A stretch of DNA of 64,000 nt from Lacihabitans soyangensis (GCF_024343775.1 NZ_RJUF01000001.1:1-64000), one strand, 5' to 3'; shown: positions 52,349-61,099, counted from the first letter of the stretch. Numbers and translations are program-made. The notes: generated by a model from the letters alone, not told the origin.

Positions 52349-52378
52349 TTGTATTTTAATTGAGATTTATTATTTTTG
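52349..52378 (+). promoter_or_regulatory. Candidate promoter of the RAYT transposase
   Basis: TTG at 52349-52351, 19 bp, then TATTTTTG at 52371-52378 (consensus TAnnTTTG). The start codon ATG follows at 52397. Confidence 0.5.
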
Positions 52379-52396
52379 GTTAAAAAAATAACCAAC

Positions 52397-52978
52397 ATGC
52401 AATTTTATAATAAATCCATTTATCATGTTTATAATCAGGGCAATAATCGCCAAAGAATATTTTTTGAGAGAAATGACTATCTTCGATTTTTACAAAAAAT
52501 CAATGTTTTGGTAAAACCTAATTGTGATCTTTTGGCTTACTGTTTGATGCCCAATCATTTTCATATTTTGATACAAACCACCGACAGAAGCCTCGAAAAT
52601 ATTAAAGTTGGAAATATAGATTTGACAAAAATAACCAATAGTTTCAGGCTTTTATTAAGCGAATTTGCTAAAGAGGTTAATATAAAATATAATAGAAGTG
52701 GGTCGCTTTTTAGGCAGAAAACGAAGTTTAGCTTGGTTGATAATGGCAATCCAAAGTATCCAAAGAATGTGATAAAATATGTTTTGGCTAATCCTTTGGA
52801 ATCTAAATTGGTTTCAAATTTAGATGATTGGGAATATAGTTCATTCTTGGATATGGTCGGAAAAAGAAATGGAAAACTATGCGATTTTGACTTATGCAAA
52901 GAAGTTTTTCAACTGACTTTGGAGGATTTGAAAGATATTGGGAATGGATATGATGATATTTTGTATTTGAAGGAATAG
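52397..52978 (+). CDS. REP-associated tyrosine transposase (RAYT, Y1 family)
   Basis: 193 residues from the ATG at 52397; a TTG at 52376 is possible. Y1/IS200-like fold: opening 'KSIYHVYNQGNNRQRIFFE', the HUH metal motif 'MPNHFHILIQT', and the C-terminal 'YVLANPLESKLVSNLDDWEY' with the helix that bears the catalytic Tyr. No second ORF (TnpB) or terminal imperfect hairpins of an IS200 element are seen; instead it sits among REP-like hairpins of one family. This is the arrangement of RAYT genes, which act on REP/BIME repeats, so it is probably domesticated rather than a free insertion sequence. Confidence 0.92.
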   Translation: MQFYNKSIYHVYNQGNNRQRIFFERNDYLRFLQKINVLVKPNCDLLAYCLMPNHFHILIQTTDRSLENIKVGNIDLTKITNSFRLLLSEFAKEVNIKYNRSGSLFRQKTKFSLVDNGNPKYPKNVIKYVLANPLESKLVSNLDDWEYSSFLDMVGKRNGKLCDFDLCKEVFQLTLEDLKDIGNGYDDILYLKE

Positions 52979-52991
52979 CTAATGTAGGAGT

Positions 52992-53015
52992 GCGGTCAGA
53001 CGATAGTCGGACCTG
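52992..53015 (+). repeat. REP-like element right of transposase
   Basis: Forward copy, loop GATA, identical to the two copies after nuoB; it lies 13 bp after the RAYT stop codon. Confidence 0.9.
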
Positions 53016-53128
53016 TAGAATTTCTGATATCATCGTCACTTCCTGGTATAAGAAATTACCGCATATAATTTTTACAAAAAATTAAAACAAAAGCAGGTAA
53101 GATTTACGTCTGTCCATTGCTGAGTTGA

Positions 53129-53340
53129 CAGGCCTGACTACTAAAGTCTGACTGTTGCTCGTGCTATTACCATCGTCTGAGCACTGTTCGATTTACAGGT
53201 CCGACTGGCGTCTGACCGCTGTTTGCGTTATTTTTTATGTCCGACTAACATCAATTTACAGTTGTTCGGTTTTCAGGTCCGACTAGCGTCTGACCGCAGT
53301 TCGTGCTATTCCAACCATCGTTTGACCGCTGACCGGTTAA
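53129..53340 (-). repeat. Cluster of inverted REP-like elements
   Basis: Two good inverted copies at 53196-53219 (loop GCCA on the minus strand) and 53274-53297 (loop GCTA), spaced 78 bp. Degraded relatives lie near 53129-53154 (CAGGCCTGACT..), 53238-53252 (ATGTCCGACTAACATC) and 53316-53336 (CATCGTTTGACCGC). The spacers share GTGCTATT and TGTTCGnTTTnCAGG words. The cluster ends 12 bp before the aminopeptidase P stop. Confidence 0.8.
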
Positions 53341-53351
53341 AAAGCTGACGG

Positions 53352-54722
53352 CTACTTCATTATTTCTTCAACTTCTTCCACTCCTTTTGGAATGACTTCG
53401 CCTAAAATTTCATAGCCACTTTCGGTTATCAACACATTATCTTCAATTCTTACCCCTCCAAAGTCAAGATACTCTTCAAGTTTTGAGTAGTTTACAAAGT
53501 CTTTGAATTTACCTTCTGATTTATATTTGCTAATTAGTTCAGGGATGAAATAGCACCCAGGCTCTACCGTAATTACATGTCCTGCTTCTAATTCTTTGGC
53601 CATACGGAGAGACTTTAGACCTAATTGGGTACATCTTTCAAGACCATCACGATATCCCACATAATTTTCACCCAAGGCTTCCAAATCATGTACGTCTAGT
53701 CCAATCATATGTCCAAGTCCGTGCGGCATAAATAGTCCACCAACTCCTTCAGTCAGCATGTCATCCACATTGCCATTTACGAGTCCCAAAGACTTTAGGT
53801 TGGTGAGTAAGATTTTGTTGGCTGAAAGATGCACATCTCGGTACATTAATTCTGGTTTTAAACTTTCTATTGACGAAACCTCCATTTCTAGAACAGTTTC
53901 ATAAATATCCTTTTGTTTTTGTGTGAATTTACCCGAAACAGGAATCGTCCTCGTGATATCACCAGCATAACCCATTTCTGTCTCACATCCGGAATCGTTA
54001 ATGGCCAATTGCCCAGCATGCATTTTATTTCCATGGTAATGATTGTGCAGCGTTTGTCCGTTTACCGAAAAAATTACTGGATAAGATAACTCAGCATTAT
54101 GGCCATGCATGGTTTCTAATATTTTTCCCACTACCTCATACTCCATTTTTCCTGCAGAGGTAGACTTCATGGCAGTTATATGCATCTGACGGGTGATGTT
54201 CACAGCCTCAGTCATTTGAAGGATTTCTTCGGCTGTTTTAATCGATCTTTGAGCTATTACCGCCTGAATTAAGGACAATGAAGGCTTTAATTCACTTACT
54301 TTTTGATCAAGAAGTTCTGACAGAAATATTTGATTGTCAAATCTATATTGTGGTAAGAAATGAACTGCATTTTTAAAAATATATTTGTCAATTTCGGAAG
54401 GAGAAATCGTTTGCTCAACCCCCACTTTAGATGCTAAACTGGCCAAACTTTCATGAGGGCCAATCCAAATGATATCATCAATTGAAAACTCGTGACCGAA
54501 AATGATTTCTTGATCATGGTCGATATCAATAAGTGCCGAAAGCCCTGGTAGATTTATTCCGAAATAATAGAGAAAAGAACTATCCTGACGAAATCTAAAG
54601 GTGTTGTCTGTATAATTCATTGGAGCCTCGTTGTTTCCAAGAAACAAAATTTGGCCTTTGCCAATGGCTTTTTTTAGGTTATTTCTTCGATTTTTATAAG
54701 TTTCTGCCGAGAAGAGTTTCAT
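53352..54722 (-). CDS. pepP: Xaa-Pro aminopeptidase (aminopeptidase P, M24B)
   Basis: 456 residues. N-terminal creatinase-like domain (about 1-165, 'NEAPMNYTDNTFRFRQDSSF') and C-terminal pita-bread domain. The five metal ligands are visible: Asp in 'NDSGCETEMGYAGDITRTIP' (two Asp), His in 'PHGLGHMIGLDVHD', Glu in 'TVEPGCYF' and Glu in 'GGVRIEDNVLI'. It removes an N-terminal residue preceding proline. Cytoplasmic. The family's usual length is ~430-460, so it is complete. Confidence 0.95.
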   Translation of the reverse strand: MKLFSAETYKNRRNNLKKAIGKGQILFLGNNEAPMNYTDNTFRFRQDSSFLYYFGINLPGLSALIDIDHDQEIIFGHEFSIDDIIWIGPHESLASLASKVGVEQTISPSEIDKYIFKNAVHFLPQYRFDNQIFLSELLDQKVSELKPSLSLIQAVIAQRSIKTAEEILQMTEAVNITRQMHITAMKSTSAGKMEYEVVGKILETMHGHNAELSYPVIFSVNGQTLHNHYHGNKMHAGQLAINDSGCETEMGYAGDITRTIPVSGKFTQKQKDIYETVLEMEVSSIESLKPELMYRDVHLSANKILLTNLKSLGLVNGNVDDMLTEGVGGLFMPHGLGHMIGLDVHDLEALGENYVGYRDGLERCTQLGLKSLRMAKELEAGHVITVEPGCYFIPELISKYKSEGKFKDFVNYSKLEEYLDFGGVRIEDNVLITESGYEILGEVIPKGVEEVEEIMK

Positions 54723-54752
54723 TTGAAGGTTTTTTCTTCAAAAATAATAAAT

Positions 54753-55790
54753 TTATTTTGTCCTTACCACCACTTCGGTTCTATTATAGCCAGCAACGCA
54801 ACCGAATCCATTTTTTACATTCGTATAAACCTGCACGGGTTCGGCAAAAGGATTATCGTCAGTGCGGTTGTGTTCCGTTAAGGATTTTTGGTAATCGTAG
54901 AATTCTTTGCTGATGTTGGCAAGTTGCACCCGAATTACCTTGTCTGAGTCTGGTATCTTTTCTGATTTGTAGGTTCCAGATTGGGTGTTGAAACGACTGA
55001 TATTTTCAAACAAATTCACTGCATCAACTTTGAATATATTGCCGTCAGCGTTTTGGTCGGTGTAATAATTTCTGATGCCCGAGTTTTGTTCATTTGGCCA
55101 ACGGAAATAAGAATATTTGGTTTTTTCTACGAAACTGATTTCTTCCTTGTTGTTGGTATACTTTACCACTGGTTCTATTTGTCGATAAGCCATCTCGCCA
55201 AATATCTTATAGTAGTTGGTCTGACCTGCCACATCTTGCCAATTGAACTGAAGTTGATAGCCAGTGTTGGTGTCTCGGTCGAAAAATGAGCTGGTAATTT
55301 GGGTAAATGGTCTGATTTGTAGGTTATTAATTCGCACTCTTTCGACAGGGATACTTGTGGTAGCTTCTACTTCAAGGTCGCCACTTCGGGCTTTTACCAC
55401 GTAGGTTTTACCGGCTTCAATTCTGAAGGTCCTTCTCGGAATTTCATAAAATTTATTCTTTGAATTGAATTTTAGAACTGCTACGGTTGAGCCATCGCTG
55501 ATAGTGACTAGGCCATTCGGTACAAAATTATTCACCCTCACAAAGTTGGCGGAGTCACCCGTAAAAATCAAAACCTTGTTGGTGTCGAGATTCCCAGAAC
55601 CAAAAAGCGGAACTGATTTGCCCAAACTCACATATATCATAGTGTCTTGGGGGCAAAGAAAACTCGTTAATACCAGTTTTTCCTTTAAATCAGGAAACCT
55701 ACTTAGTGGTATATCGTCTATAACCGTTTCGCAAGAAAATAGAATCGTCGACAATAGGCTGAATATTAGTATTTTATATTTTTTAGCCAT
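54753..55790 (-). CDS. DUF4249 lipoprotein, TonB-receptor partner
   Basis: 345 residues. The lipoprotein signal has lipobox 'STILFSC' (Cys about 20). The rest is the beta-rich DUF4249 family ('KLVLTSFLCPQDTMIYVSLGKSVPL', shortened: VLTSFLCPQDTMIYVSLGKS), frequently encoded next to TonB receptors in Bacteroidota and thought to be a surface-side partner. Its start overlaps the receptor stop by one base (TAATG), which supports co-function. Substrate unknown. Confidence 0.9.
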   Translation of the reverse strand: MAKKYKILIFSLLSTILFSCETVIDDIPLSRFPDLKEKLVLTSFLCPQDTMIYVSLGKSVPLFGSGNLDTNKVLIFTGDSANFVRVNNFVPNGLVTISDGSTVAVLKFNSKNKFYEIPRRTFRIEAGKTYVVKARSGDLEVEATTSIPVERVRINNLQIRPFTQITSSFFDRDTNTGYQLQFNWQDVAGQTNYYKIFGEMAYRQIEPVVKYTNNKEEISFVEKTKYSYFRWPNEQNSGIRNYYTDQNADGNIFKVDAVNLFENISRFNTQSGTYKSEKIPDSDKVIRVQLANISKEFYDYQKSLTEHNRTDDNPFAEPVQVYTNVKNGFGCVAGYNRTEVVVRTK

Positions 55791-58222
55791 TAGAATTTGA
55801 AATTGTAAGTGATGGATGGCAGAATCGGGAACAAGGAATACCTTTTTAGCGTCAGTGTATTGCTGGTATTCGTATTTGCCGAACTTCCAAAAAATGTTTG
55901 GTCGTTGGATGCCGTATAGAAAAACGGATTTTTGCGGTTGTATGCGTTATAAATGCTTACATCCCAAGTTCTTTCAAAGCGTTTTTTCTTTTTGTGAAAT
56001 TGTATGCCTAAATCCAATCTGTGATAAGGCTCAGCTCTGAAACTGTTCCTTTCGCCATATTCTTGAACAGTAAAGTTTCGCCATCCGATCGGATTATCGA
56101 CATTGTCGCCTCTCACGAAGTTGCTTGAGTAGGCCCTGTATTCGGCGATAGGAATGGTGAGGGCATTGCCAGTACCGTACACCCAAATGCCCGAAAGAGT
56201 GATTTTGGGTTTTAATTTGTAAATACCGACCAAGGATAAATCGTGTCGGCGGTCGTATTTCGGAAAAAATGACTTTCCGAAGTTTAGCTCTTGGAAGGTC
56301 CAGAGTGTTTTTGACCAAGTGTAGCCTACCCAACCAGAGAACTTCCCGACTTTTTTCTGCAACAAAAACTCCAAACCATAAGATTCTCCTTGTCCTGAAG
56401 TTACTTTGTTTTCCCAGCCATTTTCTTCAATGTTGGTATTGGCGTTGATGGAAAGAAAACTGGCTCCCTCTTTGTAACTGATGATGTTGTTCATCTTTTT
56501 ATAGTAGCCCTCTAAGGTTATCGAAATTCCCTTTGTCTGGTCAATATCTTTTACGGCACCAGCGGCTATTTGAGACGAACTTTGTGGGGCTACTTTTTCG
56601 GTAGCAGGTACCCAAAGATCTGTGGGCAGACCTAAACCAGTATTGGTGAGTAAATGCAAATATTGGTTCATTGTGGCGTACGAAGCTTTGATGGCCAAGT
56701 CATTTTTGACTTTGTAAGCCAATGAAATCCGCGGTTCAAGCCTGTGTTGAGGAGCGTTTGTTATTAAATATTGACTTAACCTTAAACCAGCATTTACTTT
56801 TATTTTCGGTATAGGCGACCAAACGCTTTCGGTGTAAACGGCATTTTCCCAAACTTTGTAGGATTTGTCATTTGTTAAATTTACCTCGCTGGAGGCATTT
56901 TGTAAAATTAAAGCCTCCGGTGTAAAAGTATGATGGGTGGCCATCACTCCAAATCTGAAACTGAGGTTGGGTTTTTGAAAGTAATCGATGTCGTATTTTA
57001 AACTGTAGTCTTCAATACCAGAGTTATAGTTTAGTGTGAAGTTGTTGGCTTCTAATGAGTTAACTCTTGTTTCTTTTGTGAAAATGTTAAAGCCGTAGTT
57101 GCTGTAAATCAAAGAAGCATTTCCAAAGGTTTTTTGTCCAAAAACATGATTCCAGCGTAGTGTGGTGGTTATGTTTCCCCAGTTTAGGCCTGCGTCAGAA
57201 TTGTCTGTAGGGGAAGAATATTTGTTATAAAAAACGTCGTCTCCAAGATAAGAACTCAAAAATATCTTGTTTTTTGAATTGATTTCGTAGTTGAGTTTTA
57301 CATTTAAATCATAAAAATAATAGCCAGATGTTTGCTTTCCTTCCGACTCTTCATTTTGTGCTTTTATGAAGGGACGCATCACAAAATCCACATAAGTTCT
57401 TCTTCCCGAAACTAGAAAAGACCCTTTAGCTGGTTTGTTTTTATTGAATTTCAACGGACCTTCTAACAAGAGTCTCGAAGAAATTAGACCAATTCCACCT
57501 TCGCCAGAAAACTTTTCCTTGTTGCCGTCTTTCATAGTCAAATCTATCACTGATGAAAGTCTTCCGCCATATCGTGCGGGAAATCCACCTTTGGTTAGTT
57601 CGACACTTTTGAGAGCATCACCATTGAAAGTTGAGAAAAAACCAAATAAATGGCTGGCATTGTAAACAACCGCGTCGTCCAGGATTATCAAGTTTTGGTC
57701 GGGTCCGCCACCTCTCACATATATACCAGACTGACCCTCAGAGGCTTTCTGAACTCCAGGTAGTAGTTGAATGATTTTCAGAACATCTTTTTCTCCCATC
57801 AATGTCGGCAGATTTTTGATTTGATCTACGGGCAAATCAATTTTAGACATATTCGGCGAATTGCTTTGTTTATTTTGCTCTGTTTTTGAGCTGATAACTA
57901 CTTCTTCAAGAAAATTCTCATCCTCGAGTTCAATGTCAAGTTTTTGATTTTTTGTAAAAGGCAAACGCAAAGTTTTCTTTTGAAAGCCTACCATAGAATA
58001 TACCAAAGTGAGAGAGTCTTTTGCCGGAACAGACAAAGAATAGTACCCGTAAGTGTTGGTTGAAACGCCAATATTGGTGTTTGGAATATAGACATTCACG
58101 CCAATTAGCAGTTCTTTGGTACTTTTTTCTTTTAGAAAACCACTAATCGTGACCATTTGCTGGGCTTGGACTCCAAAAAATGAAAGTATAAGAAAAGCAC
58201 AAATTTGTATAGATTTGAGCAT
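55790..58222 (-). CDS. TonB-dependent receptor with carboxypeptidase-regulatory-like domain
   Basis: 810 residues. The signal peptide is 'ICAFLILSFFGVQAQQ'. The N-terminal CarboxypepD_reg-like domain (about 22-105, 'ISGFLKEKSTKELLIGVNVY') is followed by 'LEEVVISSKTEQN' and a plug domain ('LIILDDAVVYNASHLFGFFS', 'GGFPARYGGRLSSVIDLTMK'). The barrel reaches the C-terminal 'PSITYNFKF' with terminal Phe. Unlike SusC it is shorter and lacks an N-terminal DUF4974 or FecR partner. With the DUF4249 protein it forms an outer-membrane uptake pair of unknown cargo. Confidence 0.93.
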   Translation of the reverse strand: MLKSIQICAFLILSFFGVQAQQMVTISGFLKEKSTKELLIGVNVYIPNTNIGVSTNTYGYYSLSVPAKDSLTLVYSMVGFQKKTLRLPFTKNQKLDIELEDENFLEEVVISSKTEQNKQSNSPNMSKIDLPVDQIKNLPTLMGEKDVLKIIQLLPGVQKASEGQSGIYVRGGGPDQNLIILDDAVVYNASHLFGFFSTFNGDALKSVELTKGGFPARYGGRLSSVIDLTMKDGNKEKFSGEGGIGLISSRLLLEGPLKFNKNKPAKGSFLVSGRRTYVDFVMRPFIKAQNEESEGKQTSGYYFYDLNVKLNYEINSKNKIFLSSYLGDDVFYNKYSSPTDNSDAGLNWGNITTTLRWNHVFGQKTFGNASLIYSNYGFNIFTKETRVNSLEANNFTLNYNSGIEDYSLKYDIDYFQKPNLSFRFGVMATHHTFTPEALILQNASSEVNLTNDKSYKVWENAVYTESVWSPIPKIKVNAGLRLSQYLITNAPQHRLEPRISLAYKVKNDLAIKASYATMNQYLHLLTNTGLGLPTDLWVPATEKVAPQSSSQIAAGAVKDIDQTKGISITLEGYYKKMNNIISYKEGASFLSINANTNIEENGWENKVTSGQGESYGLEFLLQKKVGKFSGWVGYTWSKTLWTFQELNFGKSFFPKYDRRHDLSLVGIYKLKPKITLSGIWVYGTGNALTIPIAEYRAYSSNFVRGDNVDNPIGWRNFTVQEYGERNSFRAEPYHRLDLGIQFHKKKKRFERTWDVSIYNAYNRKNPFFYTASNDQTFFGSSANTNTSNTLTLKRYSLFPILPSITYNFKF

Positions 58223-58343
58223 TCAGAATTTACAGTTTATAGTTCTTCTAAAAACGATAGATTTCACCCAAATATTGGCTTGGCCATAAAATAGAAATTT
58301 GGAAATCTACCAAGTAGACTCCCAAATTTGCAGAAGCGTTGGA

Positions 58344-58688
58344 TTATAGAAAGAATGTCTTTGTTTTGGATTTAGTTGCTACTTCTTCCACTTTGGTAGC
58401 GAGTACCTCAGTGATGTACACTTTGCGGTTTTCTTTGTTCAAATAATTGCGGGTTTGTAGTTTGCCCTCAATACTTATGAATTTTCCTTTGGCGATCAAT
58501 TCCTCGCATTGCTCAGCTACTTTGCCCCAGGCCACTATGTTGTGCCATTGTGTGTTGGTGATTTCTTCCTGGTTTTGGTTTTCGAAAGTTTCTTTGGTAG
58601 CTAAACTAAAGCTCGCTAATTTACTCCTTTCGAATGTTCTGATATTGGGATTGTTACCTACGTTTCCGATTAATTTTACTGTGTTCAT
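58344..58688 (-). CDS. ssb: Single-stranded DNA-binding protein, short
   Basis: 114 residues. OB-fold: 'VKLIGNVGNNPNIRTFE', 'ASFSLATKETFENQNQEE', 'TQWHNIVAWGKVAEQCEELI' and 'GKLQTRNYLNKENRKVYITE'. It ends 'KSKTKTFFL' with no acidic DDDIPF-type tip, so the normal docking site for repair proteins is missing. It probably lies in an operon with the similar gene 58743-59069. A housekeeping, full-length SSB is likely elsewhere. Confidence 0.93.
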   Translation of the reverse strand: MNTVKLIGNVGNNPNIRTFERSKLASFSLATKETFENQNQEEITNTQWHNIVAWGKVAEQCEELIAKGKFISIEGKLQTRNYLNKENRKVYITEVLATKVEEVATKSKTKTFFL

Positions 58689-58742
58689 TTTACTAATGTG
58701 TTAATTTGATAATTTGTTAATCTGATAATTTACTGGTTGAAA
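58689..58742. repeat. AT-rich TTAATTTGATAATTTG spacer
   Basis: Tandem words GTTAATTTGATAATTTGTTAA with variants fill the gap between the two ssb genes, similar to the spacer at 28378-28505. Low-complexity repeat. Confidence 0.4.
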
Positions 58743-59069
58743 TTACTTTTTTTCGTAAACGTATTCTTCCACCTTGAATGCCTGAATTTCAGTAACATAG
58801 ACTTTTTGATTTTGGCTGTTGGTATAGTTTCTGTAAACCAATTTGCCTTCCACACTTACTGATTTTCCTTTCGATATCAAGGCTTCGCACACATCGGCAA
58901 TTTTTCCCCAAGCAATTACATTATGCCAGGCCGTACTTTTAACTTCTTGGTTGTTTTTGTCTTTGTAACTGTCTGTGGTCGCCAGGCTGAAGCTCGCCTT
59001 TTTGCCTGTTTCAAATTTCATTACGTTCACCTCTGCACCTACATTTCCGATTAATTTTACTGAGTTCAT
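58743..59069 (-). CDS. ssb: Single-stranded DNA-binding protein, short paralogue
   Basis: 108 residues. Same OB-fold order as its neighbour: 'VKLIGNVGAEVNVMKFE', 'ASFSLATTDSYKDKNNQE', 'STAWHNVIAWGKIADVCEAL' and 'GKLVYRNYTNSQNQKVYVTE', ending 'KVEEYVYEKK'. Also lacks an acidic C-terminal tip. A recent tandem duplication is likely from motif-by-motif similarity. Confidence 0.93.
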   Translation of the reverse strand: MNSVKLIGNVGAEVNVMKFETGKKASFSLATTDSYKDKNNQEVKSTAWHNVIAWGKIADVCEALISKGKSVSVEGKLVYRNYTNSQNQKVYVTEIQAFKVEEYVYEKK

Positions 59070-59520
59070 TTTTTGTTTTGTTTAAAAGTTTAACATTGCT
59101 CGAAACTTCATTTTGTGTTTGTTTCGATTTGATGTTGCAAAGTTGGGGCAACCAACAAAAACGATTCGGTTGTTAGTCGTTTGTATTCGGATGTAAATGA
59201 TTGTTGTCGTTTGTTGTCGGTTATAATATTGTAAAACAGCATTTTAATTTTTGTTTATTTATGATGTTATTTTTTAATATTTATGTCGGGATATTTTTTC
59301 TGAGCCGAATTTGCAAAGCATATTCATCTTTGCAGGTTCTTTTTTGAGTAATAAATTATGTTCGTTTTAGGATATTCATTGGACAATAATTGCCTTAACT
59401 AATTGCTTTTGTTGTAATTTTGAATTTATGAAAATTGGAAAGTATTGAGCTCGAGGATTTAATTATAGGCTTTTACTAGAATTAAAAAACATAGCGTCTT
59501 TACTTTAAATTAAATTGCAA
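59070..59520. other. 451-bp divergent spacer
   Basis: Between ssb (-) and the DUF1456 gene (+). Contains G/T-rich imperfect repeats of the word GTTGTCG/GTTGTTAGTCG around 59170-59222, just upstream of ssb. Otherwise AT-rich with no convincing gene or RNA. Confidence 0.4.
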
Positions 59521-59979
59521 ATGAAAAATAACGATATTCTTAGAAGGCTAAGGTACACTTTCAACTTTGGGGATGACAAAATGATTGAGATTTTTGCCAA
59601 AGGTGGAATGGTCACCTCAAGGGCTGATGTGAGCGATTATTTAAAAAAAGAGGAGGAAGAAAGCCATAAGCCTTTAAACGATAGGTTGTTTGCCATTTTT
59701 CTAAATGGTTTCATTACTAACTTTAGAGGTGCTAAAGAAGGCCCAAGTCCTGAACCCGAAAAGCAACTCAATAACAATATAATTTTTAGGAAATTGAAAA
59801 TTGCTCTTAATTTCAAGGACGAGGATATAATTGGCATTTACGATTTAGTTGGCATGCGTATTAGTAAACACGAACTGAGTGCATTTTTCAGAAACCCCTC
59901 ACAACCGCAATATCGCGAATGCAAGGATCAGTTTTTGCGTAATTTCTTGGATGGTCTTCAAGCTAAGTATCGCAAGTAA
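59521..59979 (+). CDS. DUF1456 family protein (YehS-like)
   Basis: 152 residues from the ATG at 59521; a TTG two codons upstream is less likely. Two copies of the ~68-residue DUF1456 repeat: 'NNDILRRLRYTFNFGDDKMIE' (shortened: ILRRLRYTFNFGDD) and 'NNNIIFRKLKIALNFKDEDI', each with a later 'FLNGF'/'FLDGLQ' helix. Cytoplasmic protein of unknown function, widespread in bacteria. Confidence 0.93.
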   Translation: MKNNDILRRLRYTFNFGDDKMIEIFAKGGMVTSRADVSDYLKKEEEESHKPLNDRLFAIFLNGFITNFRGAKEGPSPEPEKQLNNNIIFRKLKIALNFKDEDIIGIYDLVGMRISKHELSAFFRNPSQPQYRECKDQFLRNFLDGLQAKYRK

Positions 59980-60122
59980 CACGTCTTCATGAGGATTTCT
60001 AGCCTAGTTTTGGTATTATTCTCCCAAATATTAGAACTACCAGTTTGTTGCTTTAAATCTGCAAATAAAACGATACATGGAATGGTTTTTGCATAAATTT
60101 ACTTAGACCATAAGTATCATTA

Positions 60123-60689
60123 ATGATTAATCTCGATTTCGATTTAAATTTAGAGTATCAACATTTCGATTTAGATATACAAATAGAGATCGCTTCACAT
60201 TTTCGTCCATTGGATTTTCAGAAAAACGAGTACATACTGGCCAAAGGTGAGGTTTGTACGGGTATTTATTACATAGAAACTGGTCTATGTCGGTCATTTC
60301 TGTGTAGTAATGGCAAAGAATATACGACTTCCTTTGGGCTTGATCAAAACATCATATGTTCACCTATTAGTTATTTGAAGCAAATGCCATCCGCAGAATC
60401 TATTCAGGCCATTGAAAAAACCTTCTGTTTCTATCTGTCTTACGAAAGTATACAATATCTTCTGGCCAAGCACTGTGTATTTAACGATTACGTACGGAGA
60501 CTATATGAAAAACTATTTATTGAGGCTGAAAATTTATTAAATAGTATCAGGGTAGATAGTGCTCTGCAACGATATGAAAAATTTATGGCAGAAACGCCTC
60601 ATCTTTTGAATCGGATTCCTTTGGGATATTTGGCCTCTTACTTGGGTATGAGCCAGGAAACGCTCAGCAGAATGCGTGGAAAAATATAA
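60123..60689 (+). CDS. Crp/Fnr family transcriptional regulator
   Basis: 188 residues. An N-terminal cyclic-nucleotide-binding-like barrel (about 20-115, 'NEYILAKGEVCTGIYYIETG') and a long dimer helix are followed by a compact wHTH. The recognition helix region is 'YLGMSQETLSRMRG'. The E-x-x-S-R spacing (E, S, R) is the same as that used by Fnr to read TTGAT. No Fnr-type four-Cys cluster is present, so the signal is not O2 through a 4Fe-4S. Its gene converges with the peptide gene 60742-61002. A TTGAT-N4-ATCAA box lies in front of that gene. Confidence 0.92.
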   Translation: MINLDFDLNLEYQHFDLDIQIEIASHFRPLDFQKNEYILAKGEVCTGIYYIETGLCRSFLCSNGKEYTTSFGLDQNIICSPISYLKQMPSAESIQAIEKTFCFYLSYESIQYLLAKHCVFNDYVRRLYEKLFIEAENLLNSIRVDSALQRYEKFMAETPHLLNRIPLGYLASYLGMSQETLSRMRGKI

Positions 60690-60718
60690 AGGGAACCCTC
60701 TTTGGAGAATTCCCTTTA
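60687..60718. terminator. Hairpin between crp/fnr-type gene and peptide gene
   Basis: TAAAGGGAA (60687-60695) pairs with TTCCCTTTA (60710-60718), with an inner CTC/GAG stem. The stop codon of the regulator lies in the left arm. No long U-tract, so it may be a weak bidirectional terminator. Confidence 0.6.
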
Positions 60719-60741
60719 CAATTAAGCTATTAAGCTAGGAA

Positions 60742-61002
60742 TTAACATCCCCAACCGAAAGAAAAGCTAAAGCTAATCTTTGGAGCACAATAAGTTGGCT
60801 TTGGAGCACAGTAATTGTTTGAATAACCGCCTGTGTTACAAGATACTGGAGGGGGAGTGTAACAAGGTTGTGGAGCTGGAGTGTAGCATGTTGTTTTTGG
60901 AGCACAGTAGCCTCCTAAGAGTGATAATAATCCGAATGTTCCTCCTTTAACTTCTTCTGTGTTTGAGATTTCCATTCCTGCAAATTTGTCTAATGATTTC
61001 AT
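60742..61002 (-). CDS. Cys-rich double-glycine-leader peptide (RiPP/bacteriocin-like precursor)
   Basis: 86 residues. Leader 'MKSLDKFAGMEISNTEEVKGG' (21 residues; key parts FAGMEIS and VKGG) matches the GG-leader type seen on Bacteroidota bacteriocin and peptide-pheromone precursors, which a C39-peptidase ABC exporter cleaves after GG. The 65-residue core holds seven Cys (33, 39, 47, 55, 65, 72, 86). It has three YCAPK/YCAPK-like and two CYTPxP repeats, a Gly/Asn turn, and ends in the alternating 'ISFSFSFGWGC'. A second GG at 30-31 is an alternative cut site. Pro/Thr/Tyr-rich core with Ser/Thr/Cys suits disulfides, thioethers or glycosylation. The neighbours (glycosyltransferase, unknown protein, regulators) suggest a modification cluster. 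Exporter not in the window. Confidence 0.8.
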   Translation of the reverse strand: MKSLDKFAGMEISNTEEVKGGTFGLLSLLGGYCAPKTTCYTPAPQPCYTPPPVSCNTGGYSNNYCAPKPTYCAPKISFSFSFGWGC

Positions 61003-61068
61003 TTTACCGGGTGTTTAAAGTTTAAGTTTATTTTCCTGTCCTCACAAAATTATTAAGCGAGTACATCA

Positions 61069-61099
61069 CAAATATAAAGTCTTAACTACCAAGTAACAA
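61069..61099 (-). promoter_or_regulatory. Promoter of the GG-leader peptide gene
   Basis: On the minus strand TTG (61099-61097), 20 bp, then TATATTTG (61076-61069), an exact TAnnTTTG -7 element. The predicted start is near 61062, giving a ~60-nt leader before the ATG at 61002. Confidence 0.7.

Noticed and set aside
52397-52978. A complete IS200/IS605 insertion sequence
   Set aside because: Only the Y1 transposase is present; there is no TnpB gene and no element-specific left/right ends, while the surrounding REP hairpins fit a RAYT.
50694-53340. CRISPR array
   Set aside because: The repeats occur in both orientations, with irregular spacing and variable centres, and no cas genes are present.
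60742-61002. Metallothionein-like or keratin-like structural protein
   Set aside because: The Cys spacing lacks the CxC/CxxC density of metallothioneins, while the GG leader and promoter context favour a secreted peptide precursor; a structural exported peptide cannot be fully excluded.
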